64,000 bases of DNA from Turicibacter faecis (GCF_037076425.1 NZ_AP028127.1:1332001-1396000); one strand, 5' to 3'. Positions 36,830-46,716 are shown, counted from the first letter of the stretch. Notes: generated by a model from the letters alone, not told the origin. Made by a program: numbers and translations.

Positions 36830-39154
36830 TTATCGTAACGCCTGCTGTAAAACTTCATCTACTGTAGAAACAGGAATAAATATCATTTCATCTTTAACAC
36901 ATTTTGGAATATCTTCTAAATCTTTTTCATTATCTTTTGGCATAATAACAACTTTTAATCCCGCACGATGAGCTGAAATTGTTTTTTCCTTTAAGCCACC
37001 GATTGGTAAAACTCGACCACGTAATGTAACCTCACCTGTCATTCCGACTTCCCGCTTAACAGGTTTCTTCGACAATGCAGATACAAGAGCGGTCGTCATT
37101 GTTACCCCTGCAGATGGTCCGTCCTTCGGAGTCGCTCCCTCGGGAACATGGATATGGATATCATGATCCTTAAATAAAAGGGGATCAATGTTTAATCGCT
37201 CCGCATTTGCTCGCACATAACTAATTGCTGTCTGTGCCGATTCTTTCATCACATCACCTAGTTTACCAGTCAATACCATTTTACCTGTCCCTTTATAATA
37301 GGTTACCTCTACTGGTAAAATATCGCCACCGAATTGCGTGTAGGCTAAGCCAGTGACAACCCCAATCTGATCCTGTTCTTCAAGTAATCCATGAGTAAAC
37401 TTGTGTTTTCCTAATAACGTTTTCAACATCGTAGAATCGACATGAATGCGGTCAATTCCTTCACCTAAAAGCTTTCTAGCCGTTTTCCTACAAATTGAAC
37501 CAATCAATCGTTCAAGCTGACGAACCCCTGCTTCACGCGTATAGTGTTGGATAAGCTCCATCACCACCTCATCCGTAAGCGTTAATTGATGAGCAGTTAA
37601 CCCGTGTATTTCTAATTGTCGTGGAATTAAATAACGAATGGCAATTTGAAACTTCTCTTGCTCAGTATAACTATCCACGTGAATGATATCCATACGATCT
37701 CGAAGAGGAGCCGGAATATTCTCTAAATAATTGGCTGTTGCCACAAATAGAACCTGTGATAGATCATACTCCTCTTCTAAATAATGGTCACTAAAATGAC
37801 TATTTTGTTCAGGATCTAAAACCTCTAGCATCGCAGAAGCGGGATCTCCCTTGTGATCACTGGCCATCTTATCAATTTCATCTAATAGGAAAACAGGATT
37901 TATTGTTCCCGCTTTTTTCATCGCTTGAATAAGACGTCCAGGCAATGCTCCAAGATAAGTTCTGCGATGCCCTCGAATTTCAGATTCGTCTTTAACGCCC
38001 CCTAAAGAAACCTTGACAAACTTTCTACCCAAGGCCTCTGCAATAGAACGTGCTAACGAAGTTTTCCCAACCCCTGGAGGACCGACTAAGCATAGGATAG
38101 TTGAGGGATTTTTACCCGTCATCGTTTTTACCGCTAAATATTCTAAAATTCGTTCCTTCACCTTTTCTAGTCCATAATGCTGCTTATTGAGCGTTTCCTC
38201 CGCAAATAGAATATCTTTATTATCTTCAGTTTGAACACTCCATGGTAAGGCAACTAACCATTCTAAATAAGTTCGCACCACACCAGATTCACTAGAATTA
38301 GCAGGTAGCATTTCAAAACGTTTAATTTCCTCTAACGCTTTTTCCTTTACAGCATGCGGCATTCCAAGTGATTGAACTTTTTCTCTAAACTCCTCACTGA
38401 CTGCCTCTTTCGAGTATTCGTCACCCAACTCTTTTTGGATGGCCTTCATTTTTTCCCTTAGATAAAATTCTTTTTGATGTTCATCTAACGCTCGCTTAAC
38501 CTCCTGATTAATTTTCAGTTCTAATTGAGCAATATGTTTTTCTTTCTCAACCTCTTTTAAAAGAGCAGATAATCTGTCCTCAACTGAAGGCATTGAAAGA
38601 TATTTCATTTTATCTTCTTCTGAAATACGTAAATAAAAAGCAATTATATCCGTGATAGCGATCGCATTTTCAGCCTCATCGATAAGTGAAGCGACATCGG
38701 TTGGATGAGCAAACAATAAACTACCATGCTCGGCAATCTCCTCTTTTAACAAACGAAGCATCGCTTCCTCTTTGTCAGAATTCGTTAATAAAGAAGGCAT
38801 TGTTTGTACTCGTGCCTCAAAATATGGTTCGAGTTGCGTATACTCCTCTATCTCAATACGAGTAATAGAGTTAAACTTCACTTTATAGTGTCCGTTTGGA
38901 AGTTTAATTTTCATTGTAATCTTGGCAATAGTCCCGTAATGACATAAATCTTCACTTTGCGGTCTTTCAACATTTGGATCGATTTGTGAAACTAACGCTA
39001 CATAATTCCCATTCGCTTCGCATGCCTCTAGAGCTTCAATTGATTGTAAACGACCAATCTCTAAACGAACCTCCGTATTAGGCAATGAAACAACACCTCG
39101 AACAGGTAACACAGGGAGTGTATGCACCTCAACGTTGTTTACATCTATTCTCAT
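36830..39154 (-). CDS. lon: ATP-dependent protease La (LonA)
   Basis: A cytosolic AAA+ serine protease that degrades misfolded and regulatory proteins. It has an N-terminal substrate domain, Walker A GPPGVGKTSLARS near residue 352, Walker B VFLLDEIDKM, and a C-terminal protease domain with catalytic Ser in PKDGPSAGVTM and its Lys partner in GGLKEKTISAHRAG. Length is about 774 residues. ATG at 39154 preferred, with AGGTGAG upstream; the GTG at 39160 is inside that spacing. lonB, between clpX and lonA in B. subtilis, is absent. Confidence 0.97.
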   Translation of the reverse strand: MRIDVNNVEVHTLPVLPVRGVVSLPNTEVRLEIGRLQSIEALEACEANGNYVALVSQIDPNVERPQSEDLCHYGTIAKITMKIKLPNGHYKVKFNSITRIEIEEYTQLEPYFEARVQTMPSLLTNSDKEEAMLRLLKEEIAEHGSLLFAHPTDVASLIDEAENAIAITDIIAFYLRISEEDKMKYLSMPSVEDRLSALLKEVEKEKHIAQLELKINQEVKRALDEHQKEFYLREKMKAIQKELGDEYSKEAVSEEFREKVQSLGMPHAVKEKALEEIKRFEMLPANSSESGVVRTYLEWLVALPWSVQTEDNKDILFAEETLNKQHYGLEKVKERILEYLAVKTMTGKNPSTILCLVGPPGVGKTSLARSIAEALGRKFVKVSLGGVKDESEIRGHRRTYLGALPGRLIQAMKKAGTINPVFLLDEIDKMASDHKGDPASAMLEVLDPEQNSHFSDHYLEEEYDLSQVLFVATANYLENIPAPLRDRMDIIHVDSYTEQEKFQIAIRYLIPRQLEIHGLTAHQLTLTDEVVMELIQHYTREAGVRQLERLIGSICRKTARKLLGEGIDRIHVDSTMLKTLLGKHKFTHGLLEEQDQIGVVTGLAYTQFGGDILPVEVTYYKGTGKMVLTGKLGDVMKESAQTAISYVRANAERLNIDPLLFKDHDIHIHVPEGATPKDGPSAGVTMTTALVSALSKKPVKREVGMTGEVTLRGRVLPIGGLKEKTISAHRAGLKVVIMPKDNEKDLEDIPKCVKDEMIFIPVSTVDEVLQQALR

Positions 39155-39292
39155 TTCCACTCACCTCACTAGTACTTTTAACACTACATCTTTTAGTCAA
39201 TAACGAAAATCTTAAAACTTTCTGTTATCATAATAGCTCCGTTTATTAAAACGATGACCGTATTTCCTAAGCGAATATTTTAACTAATATAG

Positions 39293-39325
39293 AAAAGGAA
39301 GCTATTAGCTTCCTTACTCTACCTT
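39293..39325 (-). terminator. clpX terminator
   Basis: A 10-bp perfect stem AAGGAAGCTA/TAGCTTCCTT (39295-39315) with a single-base loop, followed on the minus strand by TTCTATAT. It separates clpX from lon. Confidence 0.7.
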
Positions 39326-39368
39326 TTATTATAGCACAAATCCATTCAAATATATGACTAAATACACA

Positions 39369-40595
39369 TTATGCTACATCATTTTTAAAAACTAATGTTG
39401 GTCTTTCATTATGTTCAATTACTTCACGGGTAATGATACATTTTTCAATATTATCCGTTGAAGGGATTTCAAACATAACATCCGTCATAATAGCTTCGAT
39501 AATTGAACGTAATCCACGTGCACCCGTTTTACGCTCAACCGCCTTCTCTGCAATGGCCGAAATCGCACCTTCATCAAACTCTAAAGAAACATTATCCATT
39601 TGGAAGATTTTTTTATACTGTTTTGTCAATGCATTTTTCGGTTCTGTTAAAATACGTACTAAGTCTTCCACCTCTAATGGATTTAACGCACCGATAATTG
39701 GAAATCTACCAATGAACTCCGGAATCAAACCAAATTTCAATAAATCATCCGGCTGAATATGACTGTAGATTTCTTTTTTACTCATATTATTAGCGACTGA
39801 GTCTGCCCCAAATCCAATAACTTTTTTACCAATACGACGTTTTACAACCTCTTCGATTCCGGCAAAAGCCCCACCTGCCATGAATAAAATATTCGTTGTA
39901 TCGATTTGGATAAACTCTTGATTTGGATGCTTACGCCCACCTTGTGGTGGTACATTTGCTACAACACCTTCTAAGATTTTTAACAATGCTTGTTGAACCC
40001 CTTCACCCGAAACATCTCGTGTAATTGAAGGGTTGTCAGAACGACGTGCAATTTTATCAATTTCATCAATATAGATAATTCCACGTTGTGCTTTTTCAAC
40101 ATTAAAATCAGCGGCTTGTAATAAACGAAGTAAAATGTTTTCAACATCTTCTCCTACGTACCCTGCCTCCGTTAATGACGTTGCATCTGCAATAGCAAAC
40201 GGAACATCCAACACTTTAGCTAGTGTTTGTGCGAGTAATGTTTTTCCACTTCCCGTTGATCCAAGCAATAAGATATTACTTTTTGAGATTACAACTCCAT
40301 CGTCACCTTCATGATTTGAAGTTAGGCGCTTATAGTGATTATAAACCGCTACAGCTAGCACCTTTTTCACTGCTTCTTGACCAATTACATATTCATTTAA
40401 TAATTCATAAATCTCTTTTGGTTTCGGTAAAGTTTTAAACTCTTCGCTTAATTCATCTGACTGTTCATTCTCAATAATTTCCGAGCACATCTGAATACAT
40501 TCATCACAAATGTAAACCCCCGGTCCGGCAATTATTTTATTGACTTCATCATGACTTTTCCCACAAAATGAGCAGGTAATATCAATATTATTCAT
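39369..40595 (-). CDS. clpX: ClpX ATPase subunit of ClpXP
   Basis: An unfoldase that feeds substrates to ClpP. It has an N-terminal zinc-binding domain with Cys pairs (CSFCGKS and CDECIQMC), Walker [17 protein letters not shown] near residue 110, Walker [12 protein letters not shown], sensor motifs and the IGF loop for ClpP docking ([10 protein letters not shown]). The 408-residue length is standard. Position between tig and lon is as in Bacillus. clpP is not in the window. Confidence 0.98.
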   Translation of the reverse strand: MNNIDITCSFCGKSHDEVNKIIAGPGVYICDECIQMCSEIIENEQSDELSEEFKTLPKPKEIYELLNEYVIGQEAVKKVLAVAVYNHYKRLTSNHEGDDGVVISKSNILLLGSTGSGKTLLAQTLAKVLDVPFAIADATSLTEAGYVGEDVENILLRLLQAADFNVEKAQRGIIYIDEIDKIARRSDNPSITRDVSGEGVQQALLKILEGVVANVPPQGGRKHPNQEFIQIDTTNILFMAGGAFAGIEEVVKRRIGKKVIGFGADSVANNMSKKEIYSHIQPDDLLKFGLIPEFIGRFPIIGALNPLEVEDLVRILTEPKNALTKQYKKIFQMDNVSLEFDEGAISAIAEKAVERKTGARGLRSIIEAIMTDVMFEIPSTDNIEKCIITREVIEHNERPTLVFKNDVA

Positions 40596-40716
40596 CCTTT
40601 ACACCTCCATACAGTGACAAATCTCATTATTGAGTAACCACTACCAATATATTCAGTGCCTTACTAATTTATTAACATCTATTTTTGACATTTTTTGCAA
40701 TAGCGTATATTGTGCA

Positions 40717-40746
40717 AAATGAGGCACGAATATCCGCGCCTCATTA
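40717..40746 (-). terminator. Trigger factor terminator
   Basis: AATGAGGC with GCCTCATT arms plus an inner CG pair (40718-40745). The minus-strand downstream tract is only TTTT, so it may be leaky into clpX. Confidence 0.6.
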
Positions 40747-40777
40747 AAAGTAATGTGTTTGTGTGTGTAAAAGCTTA

Positions 40778-42061
40778 TTATTTGCGAACTGATTTTTCAA
40801 CAATAAAGTCAACAGCTTTTTGAACTTTTAAATCTTCTTTTAACATCGCTAAACTTGGTAATTGAGCCTTTAACTCTTCTAATTCACGTCCATAAGCTTG
40901 AGCAATTTCTGCTAATTTTTCATTAACTTCTTCTTCAGTTACATCGATATTTTCAGCTTTTACAATTGCTTCTAATGTTAAATTGTAGCTTAAGCGTTTT
41001 TCTGCCTCAGGACGTAATTGTGCCTTAAATTTATCCATATCCATTCCAGTAAATTGGAAGTATAAATCTAAATTAAATCCTTGCATTTGGAAACGTTGAT
41101 CGGCTTCACGAACCATTTGAGCAACTTCTGAATCAATCATTTCAGATGGAATCTCAAATTTTGCGTTTTCAGTTACTTTTTCAACAACTGTATCAATAAC
41201 ATGGTTGCGTGCTGCTGTTTCTTTTTGATCTTTTAATGTTTTTTCTAAGTCCGCTTTTAAATCTGAAATTGTTTCAATTCCTTCGCGATCTAAATCTTTT
41301 ACGAACTCATCATCTAAAGTTGGTAATTCACGAGTCTTCACTTCGTGTAAAGTAACTTTAAATGTTGCATCAGCACCTGCTAAATCTGCTGCGTGATATT
41401 CTTTAGGGAATGTCACATTGATTTCTTTTGTTTCTCCTGTTTTCATTCCAATTAATTGCTCTTCAAATCCTGGAATGAATGAGTTTGAACCGATCACTAA
41501 TGGGTGGTTTTCACCTTTTCCACCTTCAAAGGCAACACCATCTTTAAATCCTTCATAATCGATAACAGCTGTATCTCCGTTTTCAACAGCTCCTTCTTTA
41601 ACAACAATCTCAGCATGATTTTGTAATAATTTTTCTAATTCATTTTCGACGTCTTTTTCTGTTACTTCTGTCGATAACTCTTCAACTTCAATTCCTGTGT
41701 ATTGTCCTAATTCAACTTCAGGTTTTACAACAACTGTTGCTTCAGCTACTAACTCTTTACCTTTTCCGATTTCTTTGATATCCCATGTTGGAGCAGCAAC
41801 AGGAGCAATGTTTGTTTCTTCAATTGCATTTACATAAGCTTGAGGTAAGATTGCATCTAATGCGTCCTCGTATAAAGCTTCTACCCCAAATTTTTGTTCA
41901 AACATTGGACGTGGTACTTTCCCTTTACGGAATCCTGGAACTTGTAAATTTTTTGATACCTTTTTAAATGCAGCGTCTAATGCTTTATCAAATGATTCTG
42001 CTGAAAGAGTAATTGTTAATTTTACTTTATTTTTTTCAATTGTTTCAACTTTAACTGCCAT
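40778..42061 (-). CDS. tig: Trigger factor
   Basis: A ribosome-bound chaperone with peptidyl-prolyl isomerase activity. The N-terminal ribosome-docking signature is GFRKGKVPRPMFEQKFG near residue 44. A central FKBP domain (DTAVIDYEGFKDGVAFEGG) and a C-terminal helical chaperone region follow. The 427-residue length is typical. A GGAGGTTAG site precedes the ATG. Confidence 0.97.
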   Translation of the reverse strand: MAVKVETIEKNKVKLTITLSAESFDKALDAAFKKVSKNLQVPGFRKGKVPRPMFEQKFGVEALYEDALDAILPQAYVNAIEETNIAPVAAPTWDIKEIGKGKELVAEATVVVKPEVELGQYTGIEVEELSTEVTEKDVENELEKLLQNHAEIVVKEGAVENGDTAVIDYEGFKDGVAFEGGKGENHPLVIGSNSFIPGFEEQLIGMKTGETKEINVTFPKEYHAADLAGADATFKVTLHEVKTRELPTLDDEFVKDLDREGIETISDLKADLEKTLKDQKETAARNHVIDTVVEKVTENAKFEIPSEMIDSEVAQMVREADQRFQMQGFNLDLYFQFTGMDMDKFKAQLRPEAEKRLSYNLTLEAIVKAENIDVTEEEVNEKLAEIAQAYGRELEELKAQLPSLAMLKEDLKVQKAVDFIVEKSVRK

Positions 42062-42142
42062 TTCTTCTAACCTCCATTAATAAACGTTTCGTTTACATCC
42101 TTGTAACAACTTCTAAATTATAACATAGCCTTTTTCTAATTT

Positions 42143-43096
42143 CTACATTAATGATGATAAACTTAGGATATACTGACTCATTTTGTATGTAATGTCAGGA
42201 TTTGTTGGAGCCGTTTCACAGCTATTCAACCCCTCTAAATCTAACCCAAAAACTTGCTGGGCCAACTCCTTTATCACGTCATCCTCATAAAAATCATCTA
42301 TAAAAGGAAATGAGTATTGATAAAAATACACAAGTAATTGCTTCAGCTCTTCCTGGATGCACTCGTCTAACTTTAACATCTCTAATCGTTCAATTGCATA
42401 GGCATAACACCTCTCCATTTTTTTTAAAACTGCTGGCTCTGCTAAAACACGCCTAGTAACTCCATTAGCTTTAAAGGTAATGACACCTTGTAAATTTTTA
42501 CGACTCATCAATTCAAATAACGCTGTTTTAACAAAAGGAATTTCACAACTATTGGTTATATCTTCTAATACATGGGTGAATGGCATTAATCGCTCCTCTT
42601 CAACCTCATATAAATCTGAAATAATAGAGAATTTCAATTTTAAATTAGTCCCGGTTTGAAGGGTATCTATTTTTTTCACTATCTGTTCATACCAATAATT
42701 CTCATAATAATCCTTTAAAGAGTACATTAGCTCCTTTAAATTTTTTATAGAAAATGATGATAACTGATTAAAGTAAAAATTTTCTTTTTGTTGTCGCATT
42801 TCCTTTTGGTTTTGAAAAATAGCAACCAATATATCATGTGCAGCAATCGTTAAATCTAAACGTTTCTTTTCAAAAATAGAAGCAATTAATCGATCGACTG
42901 CATCAAATTCACGTTTTAGTGTATAGGCCGACATTAATTGTTTTTTTATTTCTGTCCCAATATCAACGCATGTAACGGATACTAAGAAGTCCTCTAACAA
43001 GCAAATAGCCTGATCAATATACCCCTTCTCAATCAACTCAATCGATTGTTCAATTTTCGCTCGATAATTAGTCTGTAATTCATAAATTTTGGCCAC
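42143..43096 (-). CDS. Helical TPR-like protein in the ysoA position
   Basis: A 317-residue soluble, all-helical protein with no catalytic motif I recognise. The N terminus (IEQSIELIEKGYIDQAICLLEDFL) looks like a tetratricopeptide hairpin, and further weak repeats may follow. In B. subtilis the TPR protein gene ysoA lies upstream of tig-clpX-lon. Same position and general type suggest a counterpart, but similarity cannot be confirmed by eye. GTG start with GAGGGG upstream. It may be cotranscribed with tig. Confidence 0.6.
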   Translation of the reverse strand: MAKIYELQTNYRAKIEQSIELIEKGYIDQAICLLEDFLVSVTCVDIGTEIKKQLMSAYTLKREFDAVDRLIASIFEKKRLDLTIAAHDILVAIFQNQKEMRQQKENFYFNQLSSFSIKNLKELMYSLKDYYENYWYEQIVKKIDTLQTGTNLKLKFSIISDLYEVEEERLMPFTHVLEDITNSCEIPFVKTALFELMSRKNLQGVITFKANGVTRRVLAEPAVLKKMERCYAYAIERLEMLKLDECIQEELKQLLVYFYQYSFPFIDDFYEDDVIKELAQQVFGLDLEGLNSCETAPTNPDITYKMSQYILSLSSLM

Positions 43097-43144
43097 TCTT
43101 ACCCCTCACTCTTTACTGCTTACAGAGAAAGCAGCTTAAAATAC

Positions 43145-43172
43145 AAAAAAAGAACTACTTAGTGTAGTCCAT
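43145..43172 (-). terminator. Terminator after the tRNA-Arg pair
   Basis: A 7-bp stem (GACTAC against GTAGTT with one wobble) is followed on the minus strand by TCTTTTTTT. It would end the tRNA transcript. Confidence 0.7.
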
Positions 43173-43185
43173 CATTATCGTTAAA

Positions 43186-43262
<77 letters not shown>

Positions 43263-43283
43263 TTAATAGTTATTTAAATGAAA

Positions 43284-43360
<77 letters not shown>

Positions 43361-43476
43361 ATGTTTTCCAATTACACAACTTATTCTAAATCATTTAGTT
43401 TCATTTGTAAAGCCTTATTTAACAATTTTTTTCTTTTTTCTTCAAACATTAGAGCCATTATGTTTGTTATTAATTA

Positions 43477-43502
43477 AAAAGAGGGAATTATTCCCCCTTT
43501 AA
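43477..43502 (-). terminator. Terminator after the 129-residue hypothetical gene
   Basis: AAAG.GGGAA against TTCCC.CTTT with a 3-nt loop directly abuts the stop codon. The minus-strand tract after it is TTTTTAATT. Confidence 0.7.
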
Positions 43503-43892
43503 TTAAACAAGATGATGAGCTTTATATGCCCCTTCTAACGTTGGAACATGAATACAACGAATGTCATATTCTCCATACGTCATACTTTCTAATTTATAAA
43601 TCCATGCCCACGGATCACAAGGAAACATATGAATGACATCAACATATTTTTCATAGAAATCATTTAAATAGCGTCGGCACTCCTCTTCTGTCTGAAACGG
43701 CATTACAATTTTAACAAATGAGTTCTTATAGTCGCTCACCTTATCCTTAACAAAGGTTTCAAGTAAATCCCCTGTCAACGAAAGTTCACCCCTACTCCAC
43801 GCTATAATCTTATCTTCCACCTCCTGTAACTGTTGATTAAAACCATCCTCAATCATCATTTGATTTACTACAGGTTTCCAATAGACGTTCAT
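43503..43892 (-). CDS. Hypothetical 129-residue soluble protein
   Basis: Not recognised. No signal peptide or membrane segment; aromatic-rich and acidic, with a centrally placed FVKIVMPFQTEEECRRYL and DPWAWIYKLESMTYGEYD. Start at the ATG at 43892 with GGGGGGATTGACG upstream; the preceding in-frame TTG at 43907 lies upstream of that site. It stands alone between the tRNA genes and has its own terminator. Confidence 0.7.
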   Translation of the reverse strand: MNVYWKPVVNQMMIEDGFNQQLQEVEDKIIAWSRGELSLTGDLLETFVKDKVSDYKNSFVKIVMPFQTEEECRRYLNDFYEKYVDVIHMFPCDPWAWIYKLESMTYGEYDIRCIHVPTLEGAYKAHHLV

Positions 43893-43907
43893 CGTCAATC
43901 CCCCCAA

Positions 43908-44159
43908 ATGGTTTTAGTCGCACTTTCTTCATATTCCTCCTCCCTGCCCTTTAGAAAGCGCTTTACACCTAATCATACGTAACTAAGCTTAAAAAGATGA
44001 ATACTTTAGATAAATTAAATTATTTTTGATTTTCGAGGCGACTCCACTTAAAAATCATCCTCCCCTTCATTAAACTAAATGCTAAGTCTAATTCATAAAC
44101 TGAGATGGATGCAAATGGATCCGCTGTTGTATTATATTTCTTTTTTTTGATTTTTTAGC
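43908..44159. other. Short gene-free interval before tRNA-Leu
   Basis: About 250 AT-rich bases with no ORF that has a ribosome site and no RNA hallmark that I can see. A promoter for the minus-strand hypothetical gene presumably lies here. Confidence 0.4.
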
Positions 44160-44187
44160 TTGATTAATCATCTAATTATGTTATAAT
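44160..44187 (+). promoter_or_regulatory. Promoter of tRNA-Leu
   Basis: TTGATT (44160-44165), a 16-bp spacer and TATAAT (44182-44187), with transcription expected to start a few bases before the tRNA. Confidence 0.75.
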
Positions 44188-44199
44188 TAAATTGTAAAT

Positions 44200-44286
44200 G
44201 CCAGTGTGGCGGAATTGGTAGACGCAGTGGACTCAAAATCCACCGAAGTTTACTTCATGCCGGTTCGAGTCCGGCCACTGGTACCA
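44200..44286 (+). tRNA. tRNA-Leu (anticodon CAA)
   Basis: An 87-nt class II tRNA. Acceptor GCCAGTG pairs with CACTGGT, the D arm contains TGGTAGACGC, the anticodon loop CTCAAAA gives CAA (reads TTG), a long variable arm follows, and the T loop is TTCGAGT. The encoded end is ACCA. It has its own promoter and terminator. Confidence 0.97.
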
Positions 44287-44298
44287 ATATTGCTAACT

Positions 44299-44330
44299 AA
44301 CACCCTGAGTAATTAAGGGTGTTTTTTTTG
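44299..44330 (+). terminator. tRNA-Leu terminator
   Basis: AACACCCT/AGGGTGTT stem (44299-44322) followed by eight T residues. Confidence 0.9.
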
Positions 44331-44689
44331 CATTAGGGCGATTATACAGACATTTTCTCCCCGCCTTCATAGATTATATTGAGGATACCAATTCAAACAT
44401 CCATCTTAAAAACATCCTATTCATTCAAACATCCAACCTTCCTACACTTTTATTAACAAGATCTATTTACTTAATCACTTTCGGTATCCTCAGTCGATTA
44501 AGGACAGTAGAATAACTCTAATTATTCATTCTAATTTACAAATACAATTTCCTATCCATAACTTATCATTCTCCTACATTCTCTCTACTTTTTAAAAGTA
44601 TTCCTATCCATTTTATACAGTTATTTTTATAAACTATTAAATTTACCACACCATATTACATTTTTTACACCACTATACTGTCACTTAAA
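44331..44689. other. Gene-free AT-rich interval
   Basis: About 360 bases with no supportable ORF, RNA gene or repeat. A TATACT near 44675-44680 could be a -10 for a plus-strand RNA ending at the hairpin at 44690-44757, but no good -35 is seen. Confidence 0.45.
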
Positions 44690-44757
44690 AAAGATCTCCT
44701 GATTCAGAGACTCCCCTTCTAGAGGATGTCATCGGGAGGTCTTTTTCTTATTCTATC
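44690..44757. terminator. Large bidirectional terminator-like hairpin
   Basis: AAAAAGA.CTCC against GGAGGTCTTTTT enclose about 45 nt, with A and T runs on both sides. The loop, read on the plus strand, contains ACTCCCCT, the exact complement of AGGGGAGT in the ribosome site of the 26-codon ORF at 44992-45072. It may end converging transcripts. Confidence 0.55.
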
Positions 44758-44991
44758 CTTCTCACCCCATCGCGTTTATCTCGTTAAACACTCATTAACC
44801 GATCCGACTATTATCAAATCATACAAAAAAAGGAACGCCAGTCAATCTATGAGCAGCGCCCTATAATAGAACATGAAATATAAATTCCTGTAAAGTTAAT
44901 TTACATAAGGGGGAGAAACATACGATTCTTTGATGTTATCATTTTTATTTTTCTAAAATCACCTACTTATTATAAGTATTCAATTCAAAAG

Positions 44992-45072
44992 TTAAAAAAA
45001 GAGTTCACTTAAAATCCAATAAGTAATACACATTTCAAAAATGGCACCAAAAATAAAAGCTTCTATCGTCAT
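44992..45072 (-). CDS. Possible 26-residue hydrophobic peptide
   Basis: A short ORF encodes a peptide starting MTIEAFIFGAIF and ending YWILSELFF, nearly all hydrophobic with two or three acidic residues. The ribosome site GTAGGGGAGTGATTAAT before the ATG is strong for so short an ORF. Size, hydrophobicity and a Tyr-Trp-Ile near the end recall Fst/type I toxin-like membrane peptides, but the usual proline and charged tail are missing. It could be a stand-alone small membrane protein or chance. Confidence 0.4.
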   Translation of the reverse strand: MTIEAFIFGAIFEMCITYWILSELFF

Positions 45073-45154
45073 ATTAATCACTCCCCTACAAAAATGTCAT
45101 ATCCTTAGTATTTATTTTTTTTTATATTTTACACCATCTTTTTATGATTTTTTA

Positions 45155-45886
45155 TTACTGTGAAATGGATGTTCGATAAACGAAATAACTCCCCTTCTTA
45201 AAGCCAATATTTGAGTGTACATATCCTAATGTATCATTATGTGAGCGACCTAGAATTCGTTGCGTTAAAACAAGATCATGACCAGGTAGCGAATCCTGGC
45301 TTTTAATAGCACTCGAACGACTAACCGGCGCTACGACCCCTTTTAATGTCTGTTTCAGCTCACCTTTTTCATTATAAATAGCTTCAAGGTAATCTTGACT
45401 TCGCTTAGAGACATCTACTACCGTTACTTCCTGTGTATTTAAATTTTTAATTTCAACCTGATAATTTGGTAAATACGATACCTGAAATTTAAGCTTCTCC
45501 TCTAACATCTTATTACTAAATCCGAGCATCATTTTCGCCTCGTGATTAAAGAAAATGTAATAATCCACTTGGTTTCCCGTTCCACCACTAAAGATGTAGA
45601 CACCGATATCTAATTGCCCGTTATGGGAAAAATCAACTAAGTCAATTCCTCCCCCCATCCCCTTTGACGTCGGAATAGGGTAAAATTCTCTTTCGCTAGT
45701 TACCCCACTTTCAATAACAAGCGTTATATCATGATAAATTAACTGATCCCCCTCCTTCATACCAAGCAAATAAATTTGGTCTACTTTCCCATTCCCTGCA
45801 AGTGATATACTTTCATGGGCAAGTTCAACAACTTCACTTCTAACGTACCGATAATCGGATTGATACCCACTAATTCCATATTCCAT
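45155..45886 (-). CDS. VCBS-repeat-like hypothetical protein
   Basis: A 243-residue protein with no clear signal peptide or membrane helix. LAGNGKVDQIYLLG and LVDFSHNGQLDIGVYIFSGGTGN follow the pattern of Firmicute proteins with degenerate VCBS/FG-GAP calcium-loop repeats (DxNxDGxxD-like). The middle is beta-rich (VEIKNLNTQEVTVVDV). Function is unknown. The start has GTGAGGCG upstream. It lies downstream of a terminator, so it likely has its own promoter. Confidence 0.65.
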   Translation of the reverse strand: MEYGISGYQSDYRYVRSEVVELAHESISLAGNGKVDQIYLLGMKEGDQLIYHDITLVIESGVTSEREFYPIPTSKGMGGGIDLVDFSHNGQLDIGVYIFSGGTGNQVDYYIFFNHEAKMMLGFSNKMLEEKLKFQVSYLPNYQVEIKNLNTQEVTVVDVSKRSQDYLEAIYNEKGELKQTLKGVVAPVSRSSAIKSQDSLPGHDLVLTQRILGRSHNDTLGYVHSNIGFKKGSYFVYRTSISQ

Positions 45887-45997
45887 CTTATCGCCTCACT
45901 TTTACAATCTACTTTACTATATGCAAAACGTTCGCCTAACGAAACTAAATAAATCAAAAGGCACCTTATTTCACTTGTCGCCCCTATTTCTAATAAT

Positions 45998-46037
45998 AAA
46001 AAAACGACGAGTAGAAAACATCTACCCATCGTTTTTT
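45998..46037 (-). terminator. Terminator after the 188-residue membrane protein gene
   Basis: AAAAAACGA...GTAGA pairs with TCTAC...TCGTTTTTT, with A/T runs at both ends. It abuts the stop codon. Confidence 0.85.
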
Positions 46038-46602
46038 AATTTTCCCCTCGCACCATTTCCTCAAAAGTTGCTCGATCACTATACTCTATTTCATCGAGTT
46101 CCCATTCATAAAGAAATGCTAGTGGCGCACACTCTGTTGGTTTAATCATATTAAAACGAATATACTGTTCATCCATTGTTTTTATAATGATTGAAGCCTT
46201 ATTATACGTCTGATTTCCAAGTGCTAATTTAATTTTCATCCGTCTATATTGGTCCGTTTTAGCACAGCAATCCTCGTAATAGAAAAATCGATAATTTTCG
46301 CTATCAATAAAACGCTCCGTTAAGTATAGTTTATTTTGTTTATCATATTCTCTATTGGTTTCTTGCCCCAATGGATGTCTCATAATTAAATTCACATGGT
46401 AAGCTACGATTTCAAGTGGTGTCGGGTGACTAAAATTAATATAGTTTAACACAATAAGACCTATTATTGTCAACACCAAGACAACATAGTAACACCAAAC
46501 TTCATTAAATAAAACAGGACCTACTACAATGTAGCGCATTAAAAATGCTAGGGCAATCAATAGGTCATACACAAATAAAAAGGTTCGATTAACTCTAAGC
46601 AT
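46036..46602 (-). CDS. Hypothetical protein with two N-terminal membrane helices
   Basis: 188 residues. Two hydrophobic helices fill about residues 7-55, followed by a soluble cytoplasmic or PH-like domain rich in aromatics (ENYRFFYYEDCCAK, KIKLALGNQTYNKASIIIKT). I do not recognise the family. The AGAGGGGGGA ribosome site is strong. Apparently monocistronic. Confidence 0.65.
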   Translation of the reverse strand: MLRVNRTFLFVYDLLIALAFLMRYIVVGPVLFNEVWCYYVVLVLTIIGLIVLNYINFSHPTPLEIVAYHVNLIMRHPLGQETNREYDKQNKLYLTERFIDSENYRFFYYEDCCAKTDQYRRMKIKLALGNQTYNKASIIIKTMDEQYIRFNMIKPTECAPLAFLYEWELDEIEYSDRATFEEMVRGEN

Positions 46603-46716
46603 TATAATCCCCCCTCTATCCTTTCAGGGTTAATAACCCTCTTTAATGCATTATATGAAAAAATAAAGGATATGGAACTTAAACCTATCAATTAATCCAT
46701 CTTTTTACCTAACTCA

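Noticed and set aside
45781-46029. Minus-strand 82-codon ORF overlapping the VCBS-like gene
   Set aside because: It crosses the terminator at 45998-46037 and overlaps the better-supported gene in another frame.
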